DNA from: Eledone cirrhosa
Lineage: Eukaryota; Mollusca; Cephalopoda; Octopoda; Eledonidae
DNA length: 64,000 nt
Assembly (NCBI GenBank): GCA_964016885.1
Contig: OZ024740.1
Span: 4,940,365 to 5,004,364, forward strand
Direction: 5' to 3'
Shown here: piece after piece, positions 29,519 to 42,500 of the stretch
Layout: each line of letters opens with the position of its first letter
How positions within the stretch are numbered: the stretch's first letter is position 1
Translations under genes and position numbers: made by a program
The notes under the pieces: model-generated
Databases searched by the model: none
Told to the model about the DNA's origin: nothing
Seen by the model: the letters and a program-made list of their open reading frames with translations, nothing else

Positions 29519-30320
29519 GGGCGGAAAAGAACATGTTACTGAACGAAGACAAATTCAAACTGATCCACTTTGGAAAAGAGGATGCTCTGAAACTCCTGTA
29601 CTCCCTTCCCTCCGGTGAAACTCTCGTGGCATCTAACAACATCAGAGACTTGGGAGTAACTGTGGACAACAACATAAGCTGTGCCACGCATATAAGTAGC
29701 AAAGTTGACATGGCCCGCAGAATGTGTTCCTGGATCCTCAGAACCTTCCAGTCGAGAGATTCCCACACCATTATCCTTCTCTTCTCTACTTTTGCCCGAC
29801 CACACCTTGAATACTGTTGTCCACTGTGGTCTCCCCACACGAAACAAAGTATCATGAAACTTGAAGCTCCCCAAAGGGCAATCACGAAAAAGATAGATGG
29901 CATGTCAGACCTTGACTACTGGGGTCGACTAGAAAAGCTGAAACTTTACTCACTCCAAAGTCGCCTTGAGCGTTATATTATCTGCATGATGTGGTAAAAA
30001 TGTTTCATCAGCACTGCCCAAATGATGTTGGCATCACCTTCAAGATACACCCAAGGCTTGGGCCCATTGCTATCCGTCCAAAACAAAAATCTAAATTGCA
30101 ACTCATAACAACAATACGGCACAATTATTTCACCTCAATTGGCCCTGCTCTGTTCAACATCACACCAGGACACGTCAAAACAGATACTGACCACACAAAA
30201 TTCAAGAAGTCTTTGGACAAATTCCTCCAAGTAATCCCGGACAAACCACCCACACCCGGATATGTCTCCGCAAACAGTAATCCCCTTCTCGAATCGGCCA
30301 TGGTGCCCAAATCCTGAATT
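29519..30320 (+). mobile_element. CR1/Jockey-type LINE fragment, C-terminal RT region
   Basis: 29533-29997 encodes LLNEDKFKLIHFGKE, IRDLGVTVDNNI, ARRMCSWILRTF, HLEYCCPLWSPH and RLEKLKLYSLQSRLERY, the region after the RT catalytic core in CR1/Jockey-like elements. A one-base insertion at about 29995 shifts into 29991-30317 (MFHQHCPNDVG, FNITPGHVKTDT). It is 5'-truncated, lacks a 3' tail and is disrupted. Confidence 0.75.
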
Positions 30321-30391
30321 GAAAGACTTCGCCAGGTGGTGCTATTAAGTTAGACATGGCCTGGGCCAATACTGGCCAAAACATTTCAAAG

Positions 30392-31021
<630 letters not shown>

Positions 31022-31033
31022 GATATATATATA

Positions 31034-31385
31034 TTGAATTAGAATTGGTGGTCTGAAATAGCGATATATATATAATAATAATAATAATGAAATATTGTGT
31101 ACAGTGCTCAGGTGCACTACAACTCATCAAAAAGTGCAAGTATAGTACATAGGGTAATGTACAAACGTCAGAAAAATGAACAGTGCATGAGTCATGATAT
31201 ACACACGTGTGCATATGTATGGAAGGGGTACATCAGGTGTAGTTTTGTCGAATTTCGGGAAGCATGAGGGTTTTAAAGGATGCAGTGTCTCGGCAGCTAA
31301 CAACTGACGCAGGCAGTTTGTTCCATGCTTCAGCAACTCTGAGCGTGAAAAAATGTTTCCGAAAGTCATGGGAGCTGTGCTGTTT
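31034..31385 (-). mobile_element. CR1/Jockey-type LINE 3' end
   Basis: Minus strand 31380-31240 reads FFTLRVAEAWNKLPASVV and ASFKTLMLPEI, then a stop. This matches the typical end of CR1/Jockey ORF2 (FFSVRVV..WN.LP..VV). The 3' UTR runs to a (TAA)n tail at about 31069-31090. Confidence 0.7.
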
Positions 31386-31520
31386 TCTGATTGTATATAT
31401 AGTGTATCAGTTATAAATATATATATAGTGTATTTTGCAATACACTGTATGCTTAATTAAAAGCATTTTGAAGACCTTACGCTATTATTTTAAAGTAGTG
31501 ACTATATCACTTCTTTTTTC

Positions 31521-31613
31521 AACAAACAAAGGGAGATAAGCTGACAGATCTATGTTTCACACTGTTGGTATTCCTCAGAGCTTAGCATTCCCCTTGTCTG
31601 TTGAAAATTATGA
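31521..31613 (-). ncRNA. Hammerhead-type motif, family J, left arm
   Basis: Minus strand: CUGAGGA (complement of 31572-31578); helix II AUAC/GUGU; GAA; helix III with one U-C mismatch; GUC; long helix I as in the right arm. Confidence 0.65.
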
Positions 31614-31747
31614 ATGTTGGATTCTTATAGAATTCCAGTAATAATCAGGAACTGACTTTGCAATTTTTACTAGACCGGCAACCGCTCTGTATAATCAGTT
31701 CCTGATTATTACTGGAATTCTATAAGAATCCAACATTCATAATTTTC

Positions 31748-31829
31748 AACAAACAAGGGGAGTGCTAAGCTCTGAGGAATACCAACAGTATGAAACAGAG
31801 ATCTGTCAGCTTATCTCCCTTTGTTTGTT
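31748..31829 (+). ncRNA. Type I hammerhead candidate, family J
   Basis: The best-formed motif in the window. Inner helix I is 31766-31771 with 31808-31813 (UAAGCU/AGCUUA). The outer helix I is 31748-31762 with 31815-31829 (15 pairs, one wobble) across a small internal loop. Core CUGAGGA is 31772-31778. Helix II AUAC/GUAU has loop CAACA. GAA is 31792-31794. Helix III ACAG/CUGU has loop AGAU. Cleavage is predicted after C31807 (GUC). All conserved positions match. Confidence 0.8.
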
Positions 31830-31988
31830 CAAAAAAGAAGTAAGTGACATAGTCACTACTTTAAAACAATAGCGTAAGGTCTTCAAAATGCTTTTAATTA
31901 AGCATACAGTGTATTGCAAAATACACTATATATACATTCATATATATATCGCTATTTCAGAGCACCAATACTAATTATATATATATAT

Positions 31989-32130
31989 TTGAAGAAGAGA
32001 TATTATCTCGAAAATTAAGGATATTCAAATAAATTTAAGGTAAAAGACTAATTGTCAACAATATCTTTTTCATTTGTATCTATATTCTATATCTATACCC
32101 GCATTGTCTTGAACTTCCAACTCCAAATGT
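31989..32130 (+). mobile_element. Repeat starting within a hammerhead-like motif
   Basis: UUGAAGA, hairpin GAGAU/AUCUC, GAA, palindrome AAUU, A, then AGGAUAU. Helix I has no 5' partner because (TA)n precedes. The sequence after it (GGTAAAAGACTAATTGTCAA) is an unclassified element body. Confidence 0.4.
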
Positions 32131-32162
32131 TTATATATATATATTCATATATATATATAGAT

Positions 32163-32440
32163 ATATTGTTATACTTGGGGAGGGTCATATTGTTGTAATA
32201 TTGCCAGAAATAATAACATAACACACTCACTGTTTGGTTGGTTTTCGCTTCTGTATCTTTTATATCTCCATAGTTAATTTATTTGGCAATCAATATTTAT
32301 CATTGACTGACCAACGGTTAAAAATACAGATATAAATATATATATATAGTCTAACAAAGTTCCTTCGTTGCACATCTGCAACATCATCAGTGGTACTATT
32401 ATGTTCCATCCTAGTGTACTGTAATGTCTATGCCATTTTT
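32163..32440 (-). mobile_element. Family A pseudo-LTR, solo
   Basis: TTGTTATACTTGGGGAGGGT to CATCATCAGTGGTACTATTA, nearly identical to 6797-7025. No RT sequence is attached. Confidence 0.65.
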
Positions 32441-32510
32441 AATATATATATATATTTTTTTTTTTCATATAAATATATATATATATATATATATATTTTT
32501 TTTCATATGA

Positions 32511-32544
<34 letters not shown>

Positions 32545-32551
32545 ATATATT

Positions 32552-32594
<43 letters not shown>
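32441..32594. repeat. TA/T-rich microsatellite
   Basis: (TA)n, TTTTTTTT and ATATATATT mixtures. Confidence 0.9.
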
Positions 32595-32596
<2 letters not shown>

Positions 32597-33005
32597 TGGC
32601 TGCCAACTCGTTTTCGAGTACGGCCACTACTTTATATCCATGTAGGAGAACCCCTACCGATGCGCTGAACGAGTGTGACTTTTTAGTCAAGCCAGCGATT
32701 TGAAAACTCTGGTACAAACACTACACTTGTGACAATTATTGACACATAGTGCTGGGCCCATGGTACCATGTGATCAAAAGTGCAGAGAGATCTCCAGATA
32801 TAAAGCAATGCCTGTGCCGTGAAGCTTTTATAGTGAGCAAAGGCACTGCACAAAGCCAGTCCCTCTCTCTTAACCAAGATGATATTTACCAAAAAGAAGA
32901 ACAAGTCAACATCATTGGATACCATCAGGGTTGCAGGTGTTATATCAGAGTTTTCCTTCTCCTAGAATTCTGCCTTGACAAAGGCTAAGGGGTAATCTCT
33001 CCCGG
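32592..33005 (-). mobile_element. Diverged repeat related to 5618 and to the C2H2-LINE tail
   Basis: The complement of GGCTGCCAACTCGTTTTCGA at its end matches the terminal block of 5618-5898. An internal stretch on the minus strand encodes SFQIAGLTKKSH, like the finger RSLAGLKSHIRS of the LINE at 33486. The remainder (AACATCATTGGATACCATCA, CCTTGACAAAGGCTAAGGGG) aligns with 5618-5790. Confidence 0.45.
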
Positions 33006-33297
33006 TGATTTTGGATGGCTATTGACTCTTAAGAGCTCCTTTGCCCTTTGGACAGGTTTTGTTTTTAGTCCTGCAGGATGTCCAAAGTCACCCTCCTCAC
33101 CAAGAAACCTTGGTAGGGTTGCCAGTTTAGTCGCCAACGACCCGACCATGAGACAGGTTGTACTGGGATACATACATACATGCATACATACATACATACA
33201 TACATAGATACATACATACATACATACATACATACATACATACATACATACATGATGATGGCTGCCCCCTCATTATCGAGTATGGCCATTGCACGAG
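33006..33297 (-). mobile_element. Dispersed repeat, (CATA)n and LINE-like tail
   Basis: 33006-33168 is the second copy of the repeat at 14491. 33169-33252 is (CATA)n. 33253-33297 is GATGATGGCTGCCCCCTCAT..GGCCATTGCACGAG, the terminal block also seen at 5850-5895, downstream of the C2H2 LINE. Confidence 0.55.
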
Positions 33298-33326
33298 AAG
33301 AAAAAAAAAATAAAGAAAAAAAAAAG

Positions 33327-33393
<67 letters not shown>

Positions 33394-33485
33394 CATACAT
33401 ACATACACACATACATACACATACACACACATATACACACACGCACGCACATAAGCATATCTACACACACACACACACACACGAT
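33298..33485. repeat. Poly(A), (TA)n and (CA)n microsatellites
   Basis: A-rich 33298-33327, (TA)n 33328-33387, ACAT/CA mixtures to 33484. They cut off the end of the LINE reading frame. Confidence 0.9.
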
Positions 33486-36400
33486 AACAACTAAGTGCTG
33501 CGATCGAATGTGGCTTTTTAGCCCAGCCAATGATCTTAAATGTCTTGCACAGAGTCGGCAACCAAAACATTCACTGGGAATAGTCGGCTGTGGTTGGAGT
33601 TCGTGTACTTGTGCATGTCGCTTGAGCCCTCCTGCTGATTTACATTCTCTACCACATGTTTGGCAAGCATGATGAGTAGCATCTCCAACAGCAGCCTGGT
33701 AGTCAACCACTGGTCTTACTTTATGACTGCGAAGATGACTTTCGAGTCCAGCTTTGCTTAGGCAGAGTCTCGCACAGACGCTGCATGTCAGCACCATAGG
33801 AGGACCCTCGCCGCCTGGAAGTGCAACAGCAATGCCCTTCCTCACATCCCGCTTTACTTTCTTGTGTGCGATTCGAGATGCCTCAAAGGCAACTTTTCCC
33901 TCATATACAGTCTTTCTCCATTTATTACGATCAGCAGCAATATTTTCCCATGTATCAGCAGAGATGTTAGCGTCTTTCAGAGAGGCTTTCAAGGAATCCT
34001 TATACCTCTTTTTTGGTTTATGTGGCGGTCGTTTTCCTTTAACCAACTCTCCATAGAAGAGTTATTTTGGTATTCTAGAATCCTTCATCCTGGCAAGGTG
34101 ACCACTCCAACGGAGTCGTTGCTTAAGCACAAGAGCTTCTATACTGTCACACATAGAGCTTTCCAAAATCTCGACATCACTGATGTGGTCCCTCCAGTGA
34201 ACGCCATGGATCCGTCTGAGACACATCTGATGGAAACGCTCCAATTGCTTAAGGTGGTGTCGATGTGACCCAGGTCTCGCAGGCATAAAGAAGACAAGAG
34301 AGTACACATGCCCTGTACACCTTTACCTTTGTCCTCCTGCATATGTCTCGCCGACCCCAGAGTCGCCTTTCTAGCTTTCCGAAAGCATCACTTGCTTTCC
34401 TAATCCTAAGTGAGATTTCACCGTCAAGGTGCCGTATCGATTGACAGTGCTTCCCAGGTAGACAAACTGATCAACCACTCCAAGTCGTTTGCCATACACA
34501 TAGATGTTTGGTTCAGTGTACTGCTTACTAGGGGAAAGTTGGTACATGATGACGGTTTTCTTGAGACTGACAGTCAAACCCAGGGCAGTGCAAGCGTCAG
34601 AAAATGCATTCAAAATGTGCTGCATATCACTCTCTGTGTGCGCTACAAGATCGCAATCATCTACATACAAGAGGTCTCTTATGATTGATGTAAATACTTT
34701 TGTCTTCGCAGCAAAGCGCCTGATGTTAAATATGCTGCCTGAGGTTCGATATCGGATGTAAACACCATGCTCGCAATTCTTGAATGCAATACAGAAAACC
34801 ATTGCAAAGTATATGGCAAACAGGGTCGGTGCTGGAATATCCCCCTGTTTCACTCCATCTTTTACTGAGATAGGCTCCGACATGTTACCTCCGACATTAA
34901 CCCAAGCCTTCATGTTGTCATGGAAAGACCTAACTAAAGCAAGGAACTTATCAGGGCAACCAAGTTTCTGGAGAACCTTCCATAATGCCTCTCTGTTGAC
35001 AGTATCGAAAGCCTTTGTCAGATCGACAAAAACCTGATACAGATCCAAGCCTTGCTCAATGCACTTCTCCTGGAGCTGTCTAGCTGGGAAGATCATATCA
35101 GTAGTTCCGCGTCCAGCACGAAAACCAGATTGACTTTCAGGAAGAACACAATCTGCAATGTGTGTCAGCAGACGGTCCAGAAGCACCCTACATAAAACTT
35201 TCCCTACGACAGAAAGCAATGATATACCTCTGTAGTTCCCACAATCATTCCTGTTACCCTTTCCCTTGTACAAGACCACCATTACTGCATCTCTCCAGTC
35301 CTCAGGTACGGATTCATTAGCCCATATCCTTCCAAACAAAGAGTGCAGATGTTGCAGGAGTCTCTCACCACCATATTGTAGGAGCTCAGCATGTATGCCA
35401 TCCATACCTGGAGATCTTCCACTGTTCAGCTTCGAAATAGCCACTGCAACCTCCACAAGCGTCGGAGGTTCTGCAAGAGCTACTTTCACAGGACTTTCTG
35501 GAATGAGATTGAGGAAATCTTCACTGACGACAGACGGCTGATTCAAAAGATCATCAAAGTGCTCTCGCCACCTTCGTAGAATTCCCTGTGAGTCACGAAG
35601 AAGTTCTTTGCCATCCTTGCTGCGAAGCGGTGTCACCAGAGAAGAAGACGGTCCATAAACATCACACAAGAGACTGTACAACAGCTTTGTGTTATTGGAA
35701 TCAGACGCAGTTTGTATCTCACCAGCCTTCTCACTCCACCACTGATCCTTCATCTGAGAAAGACTCCGCCTAACACGTGATTTTACATTCCTGAGCTCCT
35801 CATGCAACGTATTCCTCTCCTGTGGTTTTGCCGTCAAGTAGCGTGACAGAGCACGCCTCTTATCAGCCAACAAGTCTTCTATATGTACATCATTCTCATT
35901 AAACCAGTCCTGATGTTTTCTCTGCACCAATCCCAGAACACGCCTGCCTACATCATAAACCGACTTTTTAAGGGTCGGCCAATCCTCACCAAGATCTGCA
36001 GCCTGCATCTCTTCTTCCAATGTCCTCTTCACATTTTTATCCTTAAGACGAGCAGCATTCAATCTTTTGGGCAGGGTAACACCAGGAGCCCAGATTTTAC
36101 GTTTGGTGATTAGTTTCACTTTTGCGCGTACCAGGCGGTGGTCCGTCCAGCACTCAGCTCCACGAAGAACACGAACACACCGCACATCCTGTCTGTCACG
36201 CATCCTGACTAGGACGTAGTCCAACAGATGCCATTCCTTAGATGCAGGATGCATCCATGTGGTCTTGAATTTGTTCTTTTGTTGGAACATGGTGTTGGTA
36301 ACACACAGATCCAGCTCCTCACACATCTGCAGCAGGAGCATACCATTGCTGTTACACTTTCCCACCCCATGCCTTCCGATTACATTCCATGTGTTAAAAT

Positions 36401-37031
36401 CCCTACCCACTCTAGCATTAAAGTCACCAAGCACGATGACTTTGTCTGCCTGAGGGATATTTCTTAGAACACCTTTCAAGGCATGGTAAAAGGACAGTTT
36501 TTCTTCATCGACAGAATTCATAGATGGAGTATACACACTCACCAGGGTAGCATATCTTCCTTTGTCCAGCGGAACTCTCATGGACATAAGACGCTCACTA
36601 ATCCCTACTGGGAATTCTTCTAATTTATCCACAAGTACAGTCTTAACAGCAAATCCTACCCCAGCCTCTCTTCTGGTTCCTTCATCTCTTCCTTTCCAGA
36701 AGAATGTATATTCTCCACAAAATTCTGTAAGATGACCATCTCCAGCTAACCTCGTCTCAGATAAAGCCACGATGTCATGATCGTAACGTCGAAGCTCCTT
36801 TGCAACAAGAGCGGTCCTTCGTTCAGGACGCCCCAAGGAATCCCTGTGAAGCAGCGTCCGTACGTTCTAGCAGCCAAGACTAAATGCCTTGTTTGGCTCT
36901 ATTACAATGGCACGATGGCGAGCGGGCCCAGGCTGTGATAACTTGGGGCCCCTGCCCTTATTGCCAATGATCTTTTTTGTTCCAGAACCTAAATTGCCAA
37001 TTATCTCTTTTATATTGTTCTGGAACATCAT
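33486..37031 (-). pseudogene. LINE with endonuclease, RT and three C2H2 fingers
   Basis: Probable start ATG at 37031-37029, giving a ~54-residue basic leader. A TAG at 36867-36869 then replaces the Trp of the usual GCWNVRTL endonuclease start. 34371-36836 is open: SETRLAGDG, VLGDFNARVG, EWHLLDYVLV, TDHRLV (endonuclease); GRSPGMDGIHAE, FVDLTKAFDTVNR, GVKQGDIPAPTLF, YVDD at 34656-34667 (RT). Frameshifts follow at about 34370 and 34050. The rest encodes RLRWSGHLARM, KRYKDSLKASL, and three C2H2 fingers (C-x2-C-x12-H-x3/4-H) between about 33720 and 33490. It is an RTE-like non-LTR element and cannot make a full protein. Confidence 0.85.
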
Positions 37032-37036
37032 TGAAT

Positions 37037-37074
37037 TGGAAAAAAAAAAAAAAAAAAAAAAAAAAGTAATAATA

Positions 37075-37110
<36 letters not shown>

Positions 37111-37115
37111 GTACA
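37037..37115. repeat. Poly(A) and (AAT)n
   Basis: A25-26 followed by (TAA)n at the 5' border of the LINE. It may be the tail of an adjacent retroposon. Confidence 0.85.
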
Positions 37116-37375
37116 CTATTAATAATTATTAATGCACTCGTGCAATGCCTGTGCGTGACGAATTTTTTAAAAGTGAGGAAAGACTGTGCACTGAGCCAAT
37201 CCCACTCTCTGAGTGACAGTAGCTATAACCCGAAAAGAAGAAAAGATCAACATCATCGGTAACTACTGAGCCGCAGGTTTTATATCGGAGTTAACCCAGT
37301 TTCCTGAGATGCCTTCTCCTAGAAGAATGCCCTGACAAGGGCTAGGGGTCCTTCACTCCCAGTGGTTTAACTGCG
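37116..37375 (-). mobile_element. Dispersed repeat, second copy of 5618 element
   Basis: Complementary to 5618-5870: GTGCAATGCCTGTGCGTGAC, AAAGTGAGGAAAGACTGTGC, GACAAGGGCTAGGGGTCCTT. Confidence 0.7.
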
Positions 37376-37564
37376 CGATCGGGCATCCAGCCCGATTATT
37401 TCTATGTCCCCGCGCAATAAAAAAAAAAAAAAAAAAAACTCACTTATTGACACTTATACGTACGACATACACACACACGCATACATATGCGCGCACACAG
37501 CAACACATACATACAAACAAACACACACACACGCTACTCTACTCACTTACGCGCGCGCACACAT

Positions 37565-37625
<61 letters not shown>
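37376..37625. repeat. Poly(A), ACAC-rich and (TA)n tract
   Basis: A18-20 at about 37420, then CA-rich sequence and (TA)n 37567-37625. Confidence 0.85.
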
Positions 37626-37628
<3 letters not shown>

Positions 37629-37699
37629 TACCGTCATTACTGATACAAGATTACAAGATTATGTCAACTGTTGACTTTCAAGAGTTTGTATAGTTGAAG

Positions 37700-37885
37700 C
37701 CGATCGTACTACAGTCCAGTATTATTATAATTGCTTTACAGCATAGAGTTATGGCTCCCCACGCTCTGAGCTCAAATCCCGCCGAGATCAACCTTGCCCT
37801 TCATCCCCACGGAGTCAACAAAAGAGAGTACCAGTGATGCGCTGGGCCAGTCGCTGGATCCCTGCCAAAAGCAGAAAAATTATTA
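37700..37885 (+). mobile_element. Ceph-SINE-like element, diverged
   Basis: GAGCTCAAATCCCGCCGAGA (B box region), CATCCCCACGGAGTCAACAA, AGTACCAGTGATGCGCTGGG, GCCAAAAGCAGAAAAATTAT. More diverged than the other copies. Confidence 0.7.
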
Positions 37886-37914
37886 TTAAAGTTGTTTTCT
37901 TAAGGCCCGGTCGC

Positions 37915-38111
37915 TGGTGATGGTGATGGCGGCGGCGGTGGCGGTGGTGGTGGTGGTGGTGGTGGCAGTGGCAGTTGATGTTGTTGTTGTGTTGTGTGCG
38001 TGTGTGTGAGTGTGTGTTTTGTTATTTTGAGTTTTTTTTATATTTTTTTTATACATACATACATACATACATACATACATACATACATACATACATACAT
38101 ACATACATACA
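37915..38111. repeat. (GGT)n, (GT)n and (CATA)n microsatellites
   Basis: GGCGGTGGTGG runs, GTGTGTGTG, T-rich, then 15-16 CATA units at 38050-38111. Confidence 0.9.
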
Positions 38112-38580
38112 TAGAACCATCTGGAACGCACTTCGGGAAACAAAATTAACAACAAACGAGGAAGAATATATTGAGACAGATGTCACTAAGGAATACTGGT
38201 GGAACCTGAAATTAAAAACTGCCACCAAATTAAAGCACAACCGGCCTGATATTGATGTTTGGGACCACACATTGAAAACGTGTTCTGTTGTGGAGATCAG
38301 CTGCCCACTTGATGTAAACGTTGTCAGAAAAATACAGGAGAAGGAGGACATCTACGGACCATTGATGAGGAGTTTACAAATCCAGTATCCAAGATACACC
38401 TTTAGCTTCATACCCATCATTATTGGAGCTACGGGTTATATACCAACCCACTTGGAACAATGTATAACTGAACTTGGATTTGCGGACAAAGAGCGCAGCT
38501 CCCTAATTCATAGTCTACAAATGGCTGCGATAGCTGGCACCTTCAAAATTTGCAAAACATTCTTGCGATTCAAGGGATGA
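38112..38580 (+). pseudogene. Possible restriction-like-endonuclease LINE C-terminus
   Basis: A 155-codon open stretch to the stop at 38578: TIWNALRETKLT, KLKHNRPDIDVWD, KTCSVVEISCPLD, KIQEKEDIYGPL, FIPIIIGATGYI. The RPD at 38242-38250 followed by VVEIS 11-16 residues on resembles the PD-(D/E)xK pattern in the endonuclease of R2/R4/NeSL-type non-LTR elements. No CCHC motif or RT is present upstream, because (CATA)n abuts. It could instead be another nuclease-like fragment. The frame is uninterrupted. Confidence 0.5.
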
Positions 38581-38997
38581 CAATTTCTTTTCTGTTACAA
38601 ACTTGCCACCAGGAAGGTGGCCGGTCAAAATTAAGAGAAAGAGAGAACATACATATATACATACATATATATATATATGTGTGTATGTATATATATACAT
38701 GCACACACAATCCATGCAAGCATGGAAGAGTCAACATAAAGATGATGATATCTATCTATATTTACATATATGTGTGTGTGTTTTCATATGTGTATGTAAA
38801 CACACATATATATATCCTAGGTAAGCCATTCCAGTGAACATCGTAGAACCACTTAGAATAAAGAATTTTTTTGAGCACGAACATGCATAAAAGTTTGATC
38901 TAATTCATATGCACGGATTCACACACGCTGAATCGTTAAAAAAAATATAACAATATGTATATGGATGTATATATATGTATATATAATTATATATGTA

Positions 38998-39000
<3 letters not shown>
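38581..39000. other. Short repeat pieces and microsatellites
   Basis: Contains a SINE-tail scrap at 38708-38750 (CCATGCAAGCATGGAAGAGT..GATGATGAT) and GTGTATGTA-type runs. No gene seen. Confidence 0.55.
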
Positions 39001-39045
<45 letters not shown>

Positions 39046-39328
39046 TATATATATATATATATGTATATATGTGTGTGTTTATATAATTCATATACATGCA
39101 CACATATAATATACATACATGCATACACCCACACACACGCATGTGTATATTATACGTTAGATATATATATCCGTTTGTATCGTTGTACTGTGTTGTTTGC
39201 TTTGTTATTTATGTTTAGGAAAAGCAAACATTAAAAGATGATTATATATACATATATATTATATATATACATATATTACATATATTACATATATTATATA
39301 TATATATATGTCTATCTCTCTCTCTCTC

Positions 39329-39376
<48 letters not shown>

Positions 39377-39381
39377 TAATG

Positions 39382-39467
<86 letters not shown>

Positions 39468-39475
39468 TGTTTATC
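39001..39475. repeat. (TA)n-rich block
   Basis: Several TA runs (39009-39042, 39330-39372, 39385-39462) and (CT)n at about 39312. Confidence 0.9.
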
Positions 39476-39539
39476 TCTCTATCCCTGATGCATTCTGTTT
39501 TATAAATCAATATCTTAAGTCTATACAGGGAGACTCCCA

Positions 39540-42500
39540 GACACACACACATCCCACTACACACACACATCCCACTACACACACACATCCCACTACACAC
39601 ACACATCCCACTACACACACACATCCCACTACACACACACATCCCACTACACACACATCCCACTACACACACACAGCCACTACACACACATCCCACTACA
39701 CACACACACACCCCACTACACACACACATCCCATTACACACACATCCCACTACACACACACATCCCACTACACACACACATCCCACTACACACACATCCC
39801 ACTACACACACACATCCCACTACACACACACGCCCCACTACACACACACATCCCATTACACACACATCCCACTACACACACACATCCCACTACACACACA
39901 CATCCCACTACACACACACATCCCACTACACACACATCCCACTACACACACACATCCCACTATACACACACATCCCACTACACACACACATCTCTCTACA
40001 CACACATCCCACTACACACACACATCCCACTACACACACATCCCACTACACACACACATCCCACTACACACACACACCCCACTACACACACACATCCCAT
40101 TACACACACATCCCACTACACACACACATCCCACTACACACACACACATCCCACTACACACACACATCCCACTACACACACACATCCCACTACACACACA
40201 TCCCACTACACACACACATCCCACTACACACACACATCCCACTACACACACACATCCCACTACACACACACATCCCACTACACACACACATCCACTACAC
40301 ACACATCCCACTACACACACACATCCCACTACACACACACATCCCACTACACACACACATCCCACTACACACACATCCCACTACACACACACATCCCACT
40401 ACACACACATCCCACTACACACACACATCCCACTACACACACACACCCCACTACACACACACATCCCATACACACACATCCCACTACACACACACATCCC
40501 ACTACACACACACACATCCCACTACACACACACATCCCACTACACACACACATCCCACTACACACACATCCCACTACACACACACATCCCACTACACACA
40601 CACATCCCACTACACACACACATCCCACTACACACACATCCCACTATACACACACATCCCACTACACACACATCCCACTACACACACATCCCACTACACA
40701 CACACATCCCACTACACACACACACCCCACTACACACATCCCACTACACACACATCCCACTACACACACATCCCACTACACACACACATCCCACTACACA
40801 CACACATCCCACTACACACACACATCCCATTACACACACATCCCACTACACACACACATCCCACTACACACACACATCCCACTACACACACATCCCACTA
40901 CACACACACATCCCACTACACACACACACCCCACTACACACACACATCCCATTACACACACATCCCACTACACACACATCCCACTACACACACACATCCC
41001 ACTACACACACATCCCACTACACACACACATCCCACTACACACACACACATCCCACTACACACACATCCCACTACACACACATCCCACTACACACACACA
41101 TCCCACTACACACACATCCCACTACACACACACATCCCACTACACACACACATCCTACTACACACACATCCCACTACACACACATCCCACTACACACACC
41201 ACACACATCCCACTACACACACATCCCACTACACACACACATCCCACTACACACACATCCCACTACACACACATCCCACTACACACACACATCCCACTAC
41301 ACACACACATCCCACTACACACACACATCCCACTACACACACATCCCACTACACACACATCCCACTACACACACACATCCCACTACACACACATCCCACT
41401 ACGCACACACACATCCCACTACACACACATCCCACTACACACGCATCCCACTACACACACATCCCACTACACACACACATCCCACTACACACACACATCC
41501 CACTACACACACACATCGCACTACACACACATCCCACTACACACACACATCCCACTACACACACATCCCACTACACACACACATCCCACTACACACACAT
41601 CCCACTACACACACACATCCCACTACACACACATCCCACTACACACACACATCCCACTACACACACATCCCACTACACACACACACATGCCATTACACAC
41701 ACATCCCACTACACACACACATCCCACTACACACACATCCCACTACACACACACATCCCACTACACACACATCCCACTACACACACACACATCCCACTAC
41801 ACACACATCCCACTATACACACACAACCCACTACACACACATCCCACTACACACACATCCCACTACACACACACATCCCACTACACACACACATCCCACT
41901 ACACACACACATCCCACTACACACACATCCCACTACACACACACACATCCCACTACACACACATCCCACTACACACACACCCACTACACACACATCCCAC
42001 TACACACACACATCCCACTACACACACATCCCACTACACACACACACCCCACTACACACACATCCCACTACACACACATCCCACTACACACACATCCCAC
42101 TACACACACACATCCCACTACACACACATCCCACTACACACACACATCCCACTACACACACATCCCACTGCACACACACATCCCACTACACACACACATC
42201 CCACTACACACACATCCCACTACACACACACATCCCACTACACACACACATCCCACTACACACATATCCCACTACACACACATCCCAATACACACACACA
42301 TCCCACTACACACACACATCCCACTACACACACACATCCCACTACACACACATCCCACTACACAGACATCCCACTACACACACACATCCCACTACACACA
42401 CACATCCCACTACACACACATCCCACTACACACACATCCCACTACACACACATCCCACTACACACACACATCCCACTACACACACATCCCACTACACACA

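Larger units (their letters stand above)
31422..31935. mobile_element. Fold-back element, family J
   Basis: Long inverted arms (about 31422-31665 and 31695-31935) run from TATAGTGTATTTTGCAATAC to GTATTGCAAAATACACTATA. The inner part has ATTCCAGTAATAATCAGGAA and its complement around a ~30 bp spacer. Outside, ATTGGTGGTCTGAAATAGCG (31042) and CGCTATTTCAGAGCACCAAT (about 31950) are also inverted, so the original structure was larger. It contains two hammerheads. Confidence 0.8.
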
